30,607 bases of DNA from a virus, in the IMG/VR virus record IMGVR_UViG_3300030117_000934, positions 1 through 30,607 of that record, one strand, 5' to 3'. The position numbers and the translations under genes are program-made. A model generated the notes under the pieces. The model saw only the letters and a program-made list of their open reading frames with translations, made no database searches and was not told where the DNA came from. Below are positions 16,337 to 21,554 of the stretch, one piece after another. Position 1 is the first letter of the stretch, and each line of letters begins with the position of its first letter.

Positions 16337-16567
16337 ATGTATAGAAAAATTTTAGATGCTTTAACTATCCTATCTACGATTCTTGTATTGGGAATCTTAG
16401 GCGGTAGTTTCTTCACATACAGGTACTTAACCTCAGAAAGCTTCCAAAAGCAAATGATGGATAAAGTTCTTGGGGGTGTTGGCAATATGATGCCTAAAGT
16501 TCTTGATAACAATCTTCCAAAAATGACAGGGCCATCTTTACCATTACCACAAAAACCTAAACTATAG
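16337..16567 (+). CDS. Small single-helix membrane protein (MYRKILDALT family)
   Basis: A 76-residue protein with a short cytoplasmic start (MYRKILDALT), one strong membrane helix (about residues 9-30), and an outward or periplasmic part with Val/Met-rich helix and Pro-rich end (LPLPQKPKL). The start MYRKILDALTILS is one I recognise from small hypothetical proteins of T4-like cyanophages. It could be a holin-, pinholin- or spanin-like factor, or an envelope-modifying protein. No lipobox cysteine is present. Its TAG stop overlaps the GTG of the next gene (TAGTG). Confidence 0.65.
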   Translation: MYRKILDALTILSTILVLGILGGSFFTYRYLTSESFQKQMMDKVLGGVGNMMPKVLDNNLPKMTGPSLPLPQKPKL

Positions 16568-16734
16568 TGAACTGTTGGCATTGTAAAGCTGAATTGATAT
16601 GGGGTGGTGACCATGATATGGATGGTGATGATTATCCATTAAAATCGACTGAGTATAGTATGATTACTAATCTTTCTTGTCCTAAATGCTTTTCATTTGT
16701 AGAAGTATATAAAAGAAGAGATGCCTACGATTAA
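16567..16734 (+). CDS. 55-residue zinc-ribbon protein (GTG start)
   Basis: The frame opens at GTG inside the preceding stop codon (TAGTG) and ends at TAA 16732-16734. The protein starts MNCWHCKAELIWGGDHD and has a second knuckle, LSCPKCFSFVEVY. Cys3, Cys6, Cys38 and Cys41 form two CxxC pairs suited to one zinc ion. I recognise the MNCWHC...ELIWGGDHD...NLSCPKC pattern as a widespread small marine-phage protein of unknown function. A regulatory or protein-binding role is possible. Its 3' end overlaps the next gene by 14 nt, supporting operon membership. It is easily missed because of its length and start codon. Confidence 0.8.
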   Translation: MNCWHCKAELIWGGDHDMDGDDYPLKSTEYSMITNLSCPKCFSFVEVYKRRDAYD

Positions 16735-17413
16735 TCAAATACCCAATACAGCTATCCCGCGTATACCAATAATAGAAATACCTGTAGAGCAATCATTACC
16801 AAATACTATTCATGTAACTAGAACATTACCTCCGGCGTTAACAATGCCTTGTGTAACGCTAAGAAATGACGGCACAAAAAACAGTCAGCTTTTTGTAGAT
16901 GATCCTAGTGGTAATAAATTAATATGTCCTTTGCCATCATATGTGCCTTTGCAATATGACAAAAAAAAGATACTACTTATAGAAGAACAGAAACCTCCAA
17001 CTAATGTAGATCCACCAGAAGCTGATGTAGAACAACCAGAAGTTCCTAATGTGCCACCACAAAAACCACCTTGTCCAGATCCTAAAAAAAATAATCCAAG
17101 GATAGGAGATTTAAATGCAAAAGGTACAGAAAAAGTTGTTGGGTTTAAATGGGTAGAAGAAACAAAAGAATGTGTAGTTCAATATGAACCTACAACATTA
17201 GTTGAAAAATACCTTCCAAGCATTAATACAGTATCAACAACATTTGCAATAACAGTAGTAGCAACAACAGCAGCAACACTTACACCAATACTAAACAGAG
17301 TACTTAAACCTTTATTCAAACAAGCTATAGGTAAAATTAAAAAAGCTATAGGAAAAAAGGGTACAAAGTTTTCTGGCAAAAAACCTATGAAAAGCAAAAT
17401 TAACAAGGTATAA
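16721..17413 (+). CDS. Proline-rich protein with C-terminal membrane segment and basic tail
   Basis: A 230-residue protein in three parts. A first beta-type domain (1-92) has IPRIPIIEIPV and P-C-V-T-L-R-N-D and ends in CPLPSYVPLQYDKKKI. A Pro-rich linker follows (about 93-128), then VGFKWVEETKECVV. A hydrophobic Ala/Thr/Val segment (about 172-194) is followed by a Lys-rich tail of about 30 residues. It resembles a cyanophage conserved hypothetical that may be a virion or envelope-associated protein. It starts inside the zinc-ribbon gene and is the last gene before the terminator, so it closes the rightward late unit. No enzymatic motif is seen. Confidence 0.65.
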   Translation: MPTINQIPNTAIPRIPIIEIPVEQSLPNTIHVTRTLPPALTMPCVTLRNDGTKNSQLFVDDPSGNKLICPLPSYVPLQYDKKKILLIEEQKPPTNVDPPEADVEQPEVPNVPPQKPPCPDPKKNNPRIGDLNAKGTEKVVGFKWVEETKECVVQYEPTTLVEKYLPSINTVSTTFAITVVATTAATLTPILNRVLKPLFKQAIGKIKKAIGKKGTKFSGKKPMKSKINKV

Positions 17414-17435
17414 ACATAAGCAGACTTTTTTACAA

Positions 17436-17468
17436 GCCCCTTACAGACGATTCTGAAGGGGCATTTTT
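17436..17468 (+). terminator. Intrinsic terminator of the rightward late operon
   Basis: GCCCCTT (17436-17442) pairs with AAGGGGC (17456-17462); an inner CAG/CTG pairing shortens the loop, and ATTTTT follows. The U-run lies only on the rightward side. The stem ends 4 nt before the last codon of the convergent gene, so it separates two converging units. Confidence 0.8.
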
Positions 17469-18120
17469 ATGGCTTTTTTTCAATTTTATGCGTATGTGAC
17501 TCAAATTCCAACATTTCTACGTCTTCGCATAATTTTGCCATAGGTGTCCCTTCTTTAAACCTTATTCCATTCTTGTAGTTATCCACGCAAGTTTTTGCAC
17601 GGCTCATTTCAAAGTTAAGGCGCTTTGCTGCTAGTGATGCCTCATATAATTCGTTTTGTTTTTTCATAGCTTCTCGACATTGCCTTATAGGTTCTCGATC
17701 CAATGGAATACTAAACGTAGCAGTTATTCCTCCATTAATAGATACATTTGCTTTTTTTTGACCTGTTCTAACTTGTTCAAAATATAGTATCTCACCTCTG
17801 TAACCTTCATCTACATCGCCATCACCTATAGGTTCATTTTCATCATCAAAATCTCCTTCAGTATCACGCCTTGAGTATACTGGTCTTTCAAAATGAGTTT
17901 CATAGGGCGTGGCAAACCCATAGGTTGTAGAGACAAACGGCGAGATATTAAGAGTAGCACCTTGGCATTGGATAGTATTCATCTGGTAATTAAAATTCCT
18001 AGAAGGTACTACTTGTACAGCCTGGTTAACAACGCTTCCGGACGAATTTGAGGTTGTATTGACAGAATTTGCAAAAACAGGATTATTAAGTAAAAGCAAT
18101 AAACATAGATATCTCTTCAT
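17467..18120 (-). CDS. Secreted protein with acidic middle, cyanophage-type
   Basis: The 217-residue protein has a clear signal peptide (MKRYLCLLLLLNNPVFANS, cleavage probably after Ala17). The mature part starts with an N/S/V-rich stretch, then VVPSRNFNYQMNTIQCQGATL and a beta region with Tyr/Phe (FVSTTYGFATPY). An acidic segment follows (DFDDENEPIGDGDVDEGYRG), then NGGITATFSIPLD, and a C-terminal helical region with CREAMKKQ and CVDN. Five cysteines remain after cleavage. It overlaps the preceding gene of its operon by 4 nt. It belongs to a set of three secreted proteins, probably outer-membrane or periplasmic. Function unknown. Confidence 0.7.
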   Translation of the reverse strand: MKRYLCLLLLLNNPVFANSVNTTSNSSGSVVNQAVQVVPSRNFNYQMNTIQCQGATLNISPFVSTTYGFATPYETHFERPVYSRRDTEGDFDDENEPIGDGDVDEGYRGEILYFEQVRTGQKKANVSINGGITATFSIPLDREPIRQCREAMKKQNELYEASLAAKRLNFEMSRAKTCVDNYKNGIRFKEGTPMAKLCEDVEMLEFESHTHKIEKKP

Positions 18121-18545
18121 TGGCTAAACGTACTGGTTGTGTCAGTTACATTTTCTATCTGGGTGGTCCTAATTATATGAGTGTAATTTGTAATACCCGG
18201 CGCTTCAAGAGTTTCATAGTATTGAAAGCTTTCACCTTCATTTACGATGGAGAAGGTAGGTTTATTATCTAGATTAGGGGAAACATATGTAGTTCCTGTT
18301 CCTTGTATTGTTGTATTTAATTTTGTCCATCCTTCTGGAGCTACATTGCCTGTAGAACTTTTTACGTTTTCGCCACCTACTGTTAGTTGATATCCATTGT
18401 TTATGTCGAAACTTTTTATATCCTCCACTACTGTACTTTTGGTTTCCGACCTCTGGGTAAGCACACCTTGGTTAAAATTTGGAATTACACTATTAGCATA
18501 TACAGGTGCGCTAAAAAGACTTAGCAGAATTGCATACCTATACAT
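18117..18545 (-). CDS. Secreted protein, cyanophage-type, middle gene of the set
   Basis: A 142-residue protein with signal peptide MYRYAILLSLFSAPVYANS (cleavage after Ala17) and a cysteine-free mature region. The latter looks beta-rich: VLTQRSETKSTVVEDIKSF, YQLTVGGENV, TYVSPNLDNKPTFSIVNEGE, FQYYETLEAPGITNYTHIIR. The Tyr/Thr-rich strand pattern and the word LTVGGENV suggest a periplasmic or surface protein. It follows the 168-residue gene by 8 nt and overlaps the 217-residue gene by 4 nt, so all three are co-translated. I recognise no enzymatic domain. Confidence 0.7.
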   Translation of the reverse strand: MYRYAILLSLFSAPVYANSVIPNFNQGVLTQRSETKSTVVEDIKSFDINNGYQLTVGGENVKSSTGNVAPEGWTKLNTTIQGTGTTYVSPNLDNKPTFSIVNEGESFQYYETLEAPGITNYTHIIRTTQIENVTDTTSTFSQ

Positions 18546-18553
18546 AAACTTAC

Positions 18554-19060
18554 CTAATCAACTATTAATGTAGAGGTTATTTGACCAAGAGCCTCAGTGT
18601 TATGTCCTCCAGCTGTAAGTGTGACTGCGCCGGCTGATGTTACTGTGCCGGCTAGGTCACCGGCTGTACCGCCAGCAATACTTGTAACATTATCAGAAAA
18701 ATTAGGATTAGCACCAACTGTAGCTGCTGATGTTGGTATAGCGTCTGCTTGATTATATGACTGACTAAATGTGAAGCTGTTCCCGGCTGTTTTCTGAGTA
18801 ACTGTAATAGCTGGAGCTTCAGCTACACCACTTGTGACATTTAATGATCCTAATCCATCACTAACTGTATTACCAGCGTCAGTAGTGTAACTTGTATCCA
18901 CTCCAGAACCGCTAATGCTATAGCTGTTACCTAGTCTCGAAGAAGTCGTACTAGCGCCTCCTACTGTAAGTTTTGTAGAGGCCGTGATGCTATGAGAAAG
19001 ATCTGCATAGCTAGGGGTTGCTGCCGTTAGTGCAAAGATAAACGGAAGAAGCTTTTTCAT
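18554..19060 (-). CDS. Secreted Ser/Thr/Gly-rich protein, cyanophage-type
   Basis: A 168-residue protein with signal peptide MKKLLPFIFALTAATPSYAD. The mature chain has no cysteine and very low complexity: it is dominated by Ser, Thr, Gly, Ala and Asn, with ISHSITAST-like beginnings (LSHSITASTKLTVGGAST). A long beta pattern follows (NSYSISGSGVDTSY, APAITVTQKTAGNSF, GGTAGDLAGTVTSAGAVTLTAGG). T4-like cyanophages carry similar small exported proteins (as I recall them) in gene neighbourhoods of unknown role. An autotransporter-like, adhesin-like or surface-masking protein is possible. It overlaps the membrane gene by 4 nt. Confidence 0.7.
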   Translation of the reverse strand: MKKLLPFIFALTAATPSYADLSHSITASTKLTVGGASTTSSRLGNSYSISGSGVDTSYTTDAGNTVSDGLGSLNVTSGVAEAPAITVTQKTAGNSFTFSQSYNQADAIPTSAATVGANPNFSDNVTSIAGGTAGDLAGTVTSAGAVTLTAGGHNTEALGQITSTLIVD

Positions 19061-19422
19061 TTGTTTGGTTTTGGATCGATTACTTCAGCACCTTCTATTT
19101 TGATAGGTGTTATTACTCTTATAGTCTGCACCATACCTTGGTTTTCGGCAACTGTGTCGTCTTTCTTGCTACCTTTCTTGGCTTGCTCTAATCCAAAACT
19201 AGAAAGTGCCGTTGCTAGCAAACTGGCCGGAAAAGTTATATCCTGTTTTTCTCCAGTTGTAAGGCCAGGTATTTTTGGCAAGTAATTGCTGGTAACAAGA
19301 AGTCCGCTCCAAAAAACCACCAGAAGCCTAACTGCAATTGAAATATACTCAAATTGCTCTTCTTTATCGTCAATCTTTTCTTTAATTTTTTGCAAAAGAT
19401 TTTTAGGTTTCTTAACTGTCAT
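19057..19422 (-). CDS. Two-helix membrane protein, holin-like candidate
   Basis: A 121-residue protein with a Lys-rich N-terminus (MTVKKPKNLLQKIKEKIDDK), a first membrane helix (about 26-46) and a second, weaker one (about 62-80), followed by a charged C-terminal tail with VITPIKIEGAEVIDP. Size, two helices and charged ends are compatible with a class II holin, and no other clear holin is seen nearby. A structural partner for the three secreted proteins is equally possible. It is the first gene of the leftward four-gene operon and is divergent from 19466-19696. Confidence 0.5.
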   Translation of the reverse strand: MTVKKPKNLLQKIKEKIDDKEEQFEYISIAVRLLVVFWSGLLVTSNYLPKIPGLTTGEKQDITFPASLLATALSSFGLEQAKKGSKKDDTVAENQGMVQTIRVITPIKIEGAEVIDPKPNK

Positions 19423-19465
19423 AAGCCTTTTCTGTCATAATAGTAATATATTGAGGACTCGTAAA
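19412..19465. promoter_or_regulatory. Candidate overlapping divergent promoters
   Basis: The 43-nt gap between divergent genes holds weak elements in both directions. Rightward: TTAACT (19412-19417), an 18-nt spacer and CATAAT (19436-19441). Leftward: TTTACG, a 17-nt spacer and TATTAT (the -10 on the minus strand, plus positions 19437-19442). The leftward site would leave an untranslated leader of under 10 nt. The rightward gene has a good ribosome site, GAGG at 19453-19456. Confidence 0.3.
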
Positions 19466-19696
19466 GTGATTGAGGTAATAGCAGCTACTGGTGGTGCATT
19501 GTTAACAGCTTGTTTTGTATCAGTCGGTTCTATATCTTATCGCGGCAGACAATCGCGTGATGATCTCGTGCGAAACACCACAGCGATCGAATTGCTAAGT
19601 ACGAAAATTGATGATATGCATGACGATATGAAAGAAGTGTTTCATAGGTTAAAAGAAGTAGAACTAGCAGTTGTAGAGATAAAACCAAGAAGATAA
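19466..19696 (+). CDS. Small membrane/coiled-coil protein (GTG start)
   Basis: The reading frame extends far upstream, but the real start is most likely GTG at 19466, nine bases after GAGG. The resulting 76-residue protein begins MIEVIAATGGALLTACFVSV, which is one membrane helix. It continues with YRGRQSRDDLVRNTTAIELLSTKI and a Glu/Lys-rich helix suited to a coiled coil. I remember small MIEVIAAT... proteins with this layout (helix plus dimerising tail) from cyanophage genomes. A holin, antiholin or spanin-like role is possible. The upstream codons overlap the minus-strand membrane gene and look like its shadow. Confidence 0.65.
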   Translation: MIEVIAATGGALLTACFVSVGSISYRGRQSRDDLVRNTTAIELLSTKIDDMHDDMKEVFHRLKEVELAVVEIKPRR

Positions 19697-19723
19697 AAAA
19701 AAAGACCTCTATTGCTAGAAGTC
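19695..19723 (-). terminator. Leftward terminator-like hairpin A
   Basis: On the minus strand the stem GACTTCT / AGAGGTC (one mismatch) with loop AGCAAT-type bases is followed by nine U. The A-run is at 19695-19703 and the hairpin at 19704-19723. Loop and stem resemble hairpin B. It would stop transcription arriving from the right before it runs antisense into 19466-19696. Confidence 0.6.
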
Positions 19724-19765
19724 AAAATTTTCAGTGTGCGAGAAAACTCTCAATTTAAATTTAAC

Positions 19766-19794
19766 AAAAAAAGACTCCTATTGCTAGGAGTCTT
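19766..19794 (-). terminator. Leftward intrinsic terminator B
   Basis: A perfect 9-bp stem (19771-19779 with 19786-19794; core GACTCCT / AGGAGTC) with loop ATTGCT. On the minus strand a run of U follows (A-run 19766-19772). The core is nearly the same as hairpin A, which indicates a duplicated element. Confidence 0.7.
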
Positions 19795-19798
19795 AGTT

Positions 19799-19844
19799 CT
19801 TGTAAGTGTCTAGTGTAGCCTAGTTTCCACTAGTCACTCACAAG
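19799..19844. repeat. 17-bp imperfect inverted repeat with 12-nt loop
   Basis: Left arm 19799-19815 (CTTGTAAGTGTCTAGTG) and right arm 19828-19844 (CACTAGTCACTCACAAG) match at 15 of 17 positions around a 12-nt spacer. It sits in the 207-nt gene-free gap between terminators B and C, and no U-run follows on either strand. It could be an RNA stem-loop, a protein-binding site or an attachment-like site. No recombinase is visible in the window. Confidence 0.7.
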
Positions 19845-19871
19845 TTCTCACACACGCGGATACAATAACAC

Positions 19872-19897
19872 AAAAAAAAGCCCCCTGCATGGGGGCT
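19872..19897 (-). terminator. Leftward intrinsic terminator C after the 148-residue gene
   Basis: AGCCCCC (19879-19885) and GGGGGCT (19891-19897) form a 7-bp stem with a 5-nt loop (TGCAT). On the minus strand a run of about 8 U follows (A-run 19872-19879). It lies 7 nt after the stop of the leftward gene at 19904. Strong and unambiguous. Confidence 0.85.
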
Positions 19898-19903
19898 GTA
19901 ACA

Positions 19904-20350
19904 TTACTGTTTTATCCAGTAACTATAAACACATCTTGTTTCTCCTCTACTAGGATCATAGGTGTCGTTTATAACTCCATCTATAACAGCGCAATAATGT
20001 CTGCTTAGATTACAGATAATTCTACCTTTTGGTAACTCATCTGCTTTTAAATGGACTTTGCAACCAGTTCCAATACCCATCGTAGCAACAGATATAAATC
20101 CTAAACTTTGCATATAGTCTTGAAACCATTTGCGTTTAGTATTGATTCCGTTTCTAGCAGTCCTAACACCACGTCTTGATTTCTTCATGCGTTTAGTAAC
20201 TCTTTGAGTAGCGTTACCTTCTGCAAGTCGATCATAGACTTCTTTGTAAGGAAGCTCTGCTGCAATTGCTATTGCTCTGGCTACACAGTCTCCTGTAAGT
20301 CCTTTGTAACCAGCTTTAGCTCTACCGCCGTCATTGAAATTAAATTCCAT
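19904..20350 (-). CDS. Putative papain/transglutaminase-fold protein, family unknown
   Basis: A 148-residue protein with the order GDCVARAIAIA (Cys22 at the start of a helix), a basic middle region (QRVTKRMKKSRRGVRTARNG), LPKGRIICNLSRHYCAVIDG (His near residue 117) and NDTYDPSRGETRCVYSYW (Asp near 128-131). The Cys-helix, then His-strand and Asp-turn order is that of papain-like cysteine peptidases and transglutaminases. I recall similar GDC.ARA...RH..AVIDG..DT.DPSR proteins in plasmids and phages. Catalysis is an inference. The gene ends at terminator C and stands 54 nt after the 112-residue gene, separated from it by a UUCG hairpin. Confidence 0.6.
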   Translation of the reverse strand: MEFNFNDGGRAKAGYKGLTGDCVARAIAIAAELPYKEVYDRLAEGNATQRVTKRMKKSRRGVRTARNGINTKRKWFQDYMQSLGFISVATMGIGTGCKVHLKADELPKGRIICNLSRHYCAVIDGVINDTYDPSRGETRCVYSYWIKQ

Positions 20351-20377
20351 AATAAAGTATAAAATGTAAGATGTAAT

Positions 20378-20393
20378 GCCCTCCGAAGAGGGC
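20378..20393 (-). promoter_or_regulatory. UUCG-capped hairpin between two leftward genes
   Basis: GCCCTC and GAGGGC form a 6-bp G+C-rich stem. On the minus strand the loop reads C(TTCG)G, the extra-stable tetraloop type. It lies 12 nt after one gene and 28 nt before the next. It has no U-run, so a stability or processing element is likelier than a terminator. Confidence 0.55.
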
Positions 20394-20404
20394 GATAAGT
20401 GAAG

Positions 20405-20743
20405 TTACCTTCCTGTCCACACTTCGTGAACTTCTTGTCCATAGTATTTTGTACACTCTGGATCAGGATCTTTAACGTGTGGATCGAAGTCAGACCAATA
20501 ACTTGTTCCTGTTCTACCAATAATATTGTCTCTTATTGCATGACAATAAGCGGCAAGTTTACTGTTGTAGATAAAACGATCTAAGTTGAAACCAATATAC
20601 ATACCGCTAGGGTAGAACATTGATTTTGGGTCTTTAGGTCGATGTAATTCTTTTTCTAAACCATTTGGAAAATGATTAGAAATGAAAGCATCTACTTCTT
20701 TGAGAGTTTTACACTCTCTAAGCTCAATGAAAGCTTTTTCCAT
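20405..20743 (-). CDS. Hypothetical 112-residue protein
   Basis: I do not recognise this protein. I take ATG at 20743 (MEKAFIELRECKTLKEVDAF) over the TTG three codons earlier. It is mixed alpha/beta and rich in aromatic residues and Asp/Pro in the second half (YPSGMYIGFNLDRFIYNSKL, SYWSDFDPHVKDPDPECTKYYG, EVWTG). The sequence is consistent with a small soluble phage protein such as an inhibitor or adaptor. Upstream on the minus strand, a 6-bp hairpin (20768-20789) lies in its leader. A 54-nt gap with the UUCG hairpin separates it from the next leftward gene. Confidence 0.5.
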   Translation of the reverse strand: MEKAFIELRECKTLKEVDAFISNHFPNGLEKELHRPKDPKSMFYPSGMYIGFNLDRFIYNSKLAAYCHAIRDNIIGRTGTSYWSDFDPHVKDPDPECTKYYGQEVHEVWTGR

Positions 20744-20767
20744 AATATTCAAGAGTCGAGTTGCAAT

Positions 20768-20789
20768 TAGCCGATGCTTCCACCGGCTA
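20768..20789 (-). promoter_or_regulatory. Small leader hairpin upstream of the leftward gene
   Basis: TAGCCG (20768-20773) and CGGCTA (20784-20789) form a 6-bp stem with a 10-nt loop, located 25 nt upstream of the ATG at 20743. No U-run follows on either strand. It may be a leader structure or a protein-binding site; significance is uncertain. Confidence 0.35.
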
Positions 20790-20825
20790 TCCTTATTATA
20801 AAGACAACTAATCAGGAATAGAATT

Positions 20826-20865
20826 TTAGTGTGACACTAATTTAATTGGCACACTAGGTTTGACA
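20826..20865 (+). promoter_or_regulatory. 15-bp perfect palindrome next to a TTGACA element
   Basis: TTAGTGT-G-ACACTAA (20826-20840) is a perfect 7-1-7 palindrome. A partial second copy of the right half, ACACTA, lies at 20851-20856. A consensus -35 hexamer, TTGACA, follows at 20860-20865 and points rightward toward the candidate RNA. A matching -10 at 17 nt is not obvious; TAGTAA (20888) and TAATAT (20891) are further than usual. I call it a likely operator beside a tentative promoter. Confidence 0.45.
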
Positions 20866-20906
20866 TAAAGTTTTTTTCTGCAAATTGTAGTAATATTAGT
20901 AATAAG

Positions 20907-21040
20907 TCGGGAAGCCTGACGATCTCTTGCAAAGCGGATCTGAAAGCTATACCTCTTGATAATATCAAGTTCGGGTTGGGCTTGATGAGAGTAAGGCAGG
21001 GCAGTCTTAAGAGTTCGACTGACTGATCTCCCGATCTTTT
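20907..21040 (+). ncRNA. Candidate structured non-coding RNA
   Basis: This part of the 312-nt gene-free stretch (20744-21055) has no credible ORF on either strand. By hand count 62 of 128 bases (20907-21034) are G or C, about 48 %, far above its surroundings. The ends pair: TCGGGA (20907-20912) with TCCCGA (21029-21034), followed by a T-rich TCTTTTCTT. Internal hairpins are CTTGAT/ATCAAG (20955-20969) and CAGTC/GACTG (21002-21021). ATCAAG (20964-20969) can alternatively pair with a second CTTGAT at 20981-20986, a switch-like arrangement. I recognise no Rfam family. It could instead be the leader of the gene at 21056, which starts 15-20 nt later. Confidence 0.45.
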
Positions 21041-21055
21041 CTTATATACAAAATC

Positions 21056-21217
21056 ATGCTCAAAATTATTGAACCTATTTTATTTGCCTTTCTCCGTGGG
21101 TCAGCAATAAAAAAACTCGCACTTGATATAGTACGAGCGATGGTTAAGAAGACTGATAATACAGTTGACGACAGGCTTTGCGATGCTTTAGAAAGAGCGC
21201 TATTTCCTGGAAGATAA
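21056..21217 (+). CDS. 53-residue conserved phage protein, unknown
   Basis: The protein MLKIIEPILFAFLRGSAIKK... continues with LDIVRAMVKKTDNTVDDRL and ends ALERALFPGR. The N-terminal hydrophobic helix (IIEPILFAFL) and the TDN-x-VDD motif recall small marine phage proteins I have seen; a membrane-associated helix is possible. It sits 15-20 nt after the candidate RNA and ends 1 nt before the convergent 23-residue gene. There is no strong Shine-Dalgarno. Small size limits confidence, but the coding character is good. Confidence 0.65.
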   Translation: MLKIIEPILFAFLRGSAIKKLALDIVRAMVKKTDNTVDDRLCDALERALFPGR

Positions 21218-21289
21218 CTACTTTTTCTTCTTTTTCTTTTTAGGAGGTCTGCCGACCTTACTTCCGTAAGTTCCTTTTCCTGATGGCAT
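21218..21289 (-). CDS. 23-residue basic GKGTYGSKVGRPP protein
   Basis: The protein reads MPSGKGTYGSKVGRPP followed by seven lysines (23 residues, TAG stop). I recognise this micro-protein as widely conserved in marine phages. The core VGRPPK resembles an AT-hook (GRP flanked by basic residues), which would suit binding to the minor groove of AT-rich DNA or to nucleic acid in general. It is convergent with the 53-residue gene and abuts its stop exactly. It shares an AT-rich divergent upstream region (21290-21343) with the gene at 21344. A protein this short would not be called on its own without the conserved motif. Confidence 0.8.
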   Translation of the reverse strand: MPSGKGTYGSKVGRPPKKKKKKK

Positions 21290-21343
21290 GATGGTGTAAA
21301 TAACTATTTATATAGTAAGATATAAAACCTCACATATCCATAA

Positions 21344-21541
21344 ATGCATAGATTAACTTTTGTAAAATGTCCAAAATGCAGAGAAGTTACTAGACAAAAA
21401 GTAATAAGATCTGAAAGAAACTCAAAAAAAACTATCGTTAGAACAAGATTATGCATGATTTGTGAGCATAGATGGCATACGTTTCAAACACCAGAAAGGA
21501 TAATAAATGATAGAAAAGCTGGCTATCTAAGGGCAAGCTAG
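21344..21541 (+). CDS. NrdR-like zinc-ribbon protein
   Basis: A 65-residue protein with Cys9, Cys12, Cys37 and Cys40 (CPKC ... CMIC) followed by HRWHTFQTPE. The spacing and the R-T-R-x-C-x-x-C-x-x-R-x-x-T-F end match the N-terminal zinc ribbon of NrdR, the repressor of ribonucleotide reductase genes. The ATP-cone domain is absent, so this is a stand-alone ribbon. It may bind NrdR-type DNA boxes or compete with host NrdR to raise dNTP supply, but that is inference. No ribonucleotide reductase gene is in the window. It is followed 13 nt later by the 94-residue gene. Confidence 0.7.
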   Translation: MHRLTFVKCPKCREVTRQKVIRSERNSKKTIVRTRLCMICEHRWHTFQTPERIINDRKAGYLRAS

Positions 21542-21554
21542 CTATTGTTAAGGC

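Noticed and set aside
16318-16614. Minus-strand 98-codon frame over the small membrane protein
   Set aside because: It runs antisense to the recognised MYRKILDALT and MNCWHC families, and is the only leftward frame in a rightward operon.
19799-19844. Phage attachment site (attP)
   Set aside because: No integrase or recombinase gene in the window, and no tRNA-like sequence in the arms; kept only as an unexplained inverted repeat.
20975-20992. Hammerhead ribozyme core
   Set aside because: TTGATGA lacks the first C of CUGANGA, and the GAAA lies upstream in the wrong order with no supporting three-stem layout.
20907-21040. tRNA or tmRNA in the structured segment
   Set aside because: No T-arm with a matching stem, no cloverleaf and no CCA-type end; TTCGACT and TTCGGGT words lack the paired arms.
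20907-21040. Glutamine riboswitch / downstream-peptide RNA known from cyanophages
   Set aside because: The conserved words I remember for those motifs are absent, so the candidate RNA is reported as unassigned.
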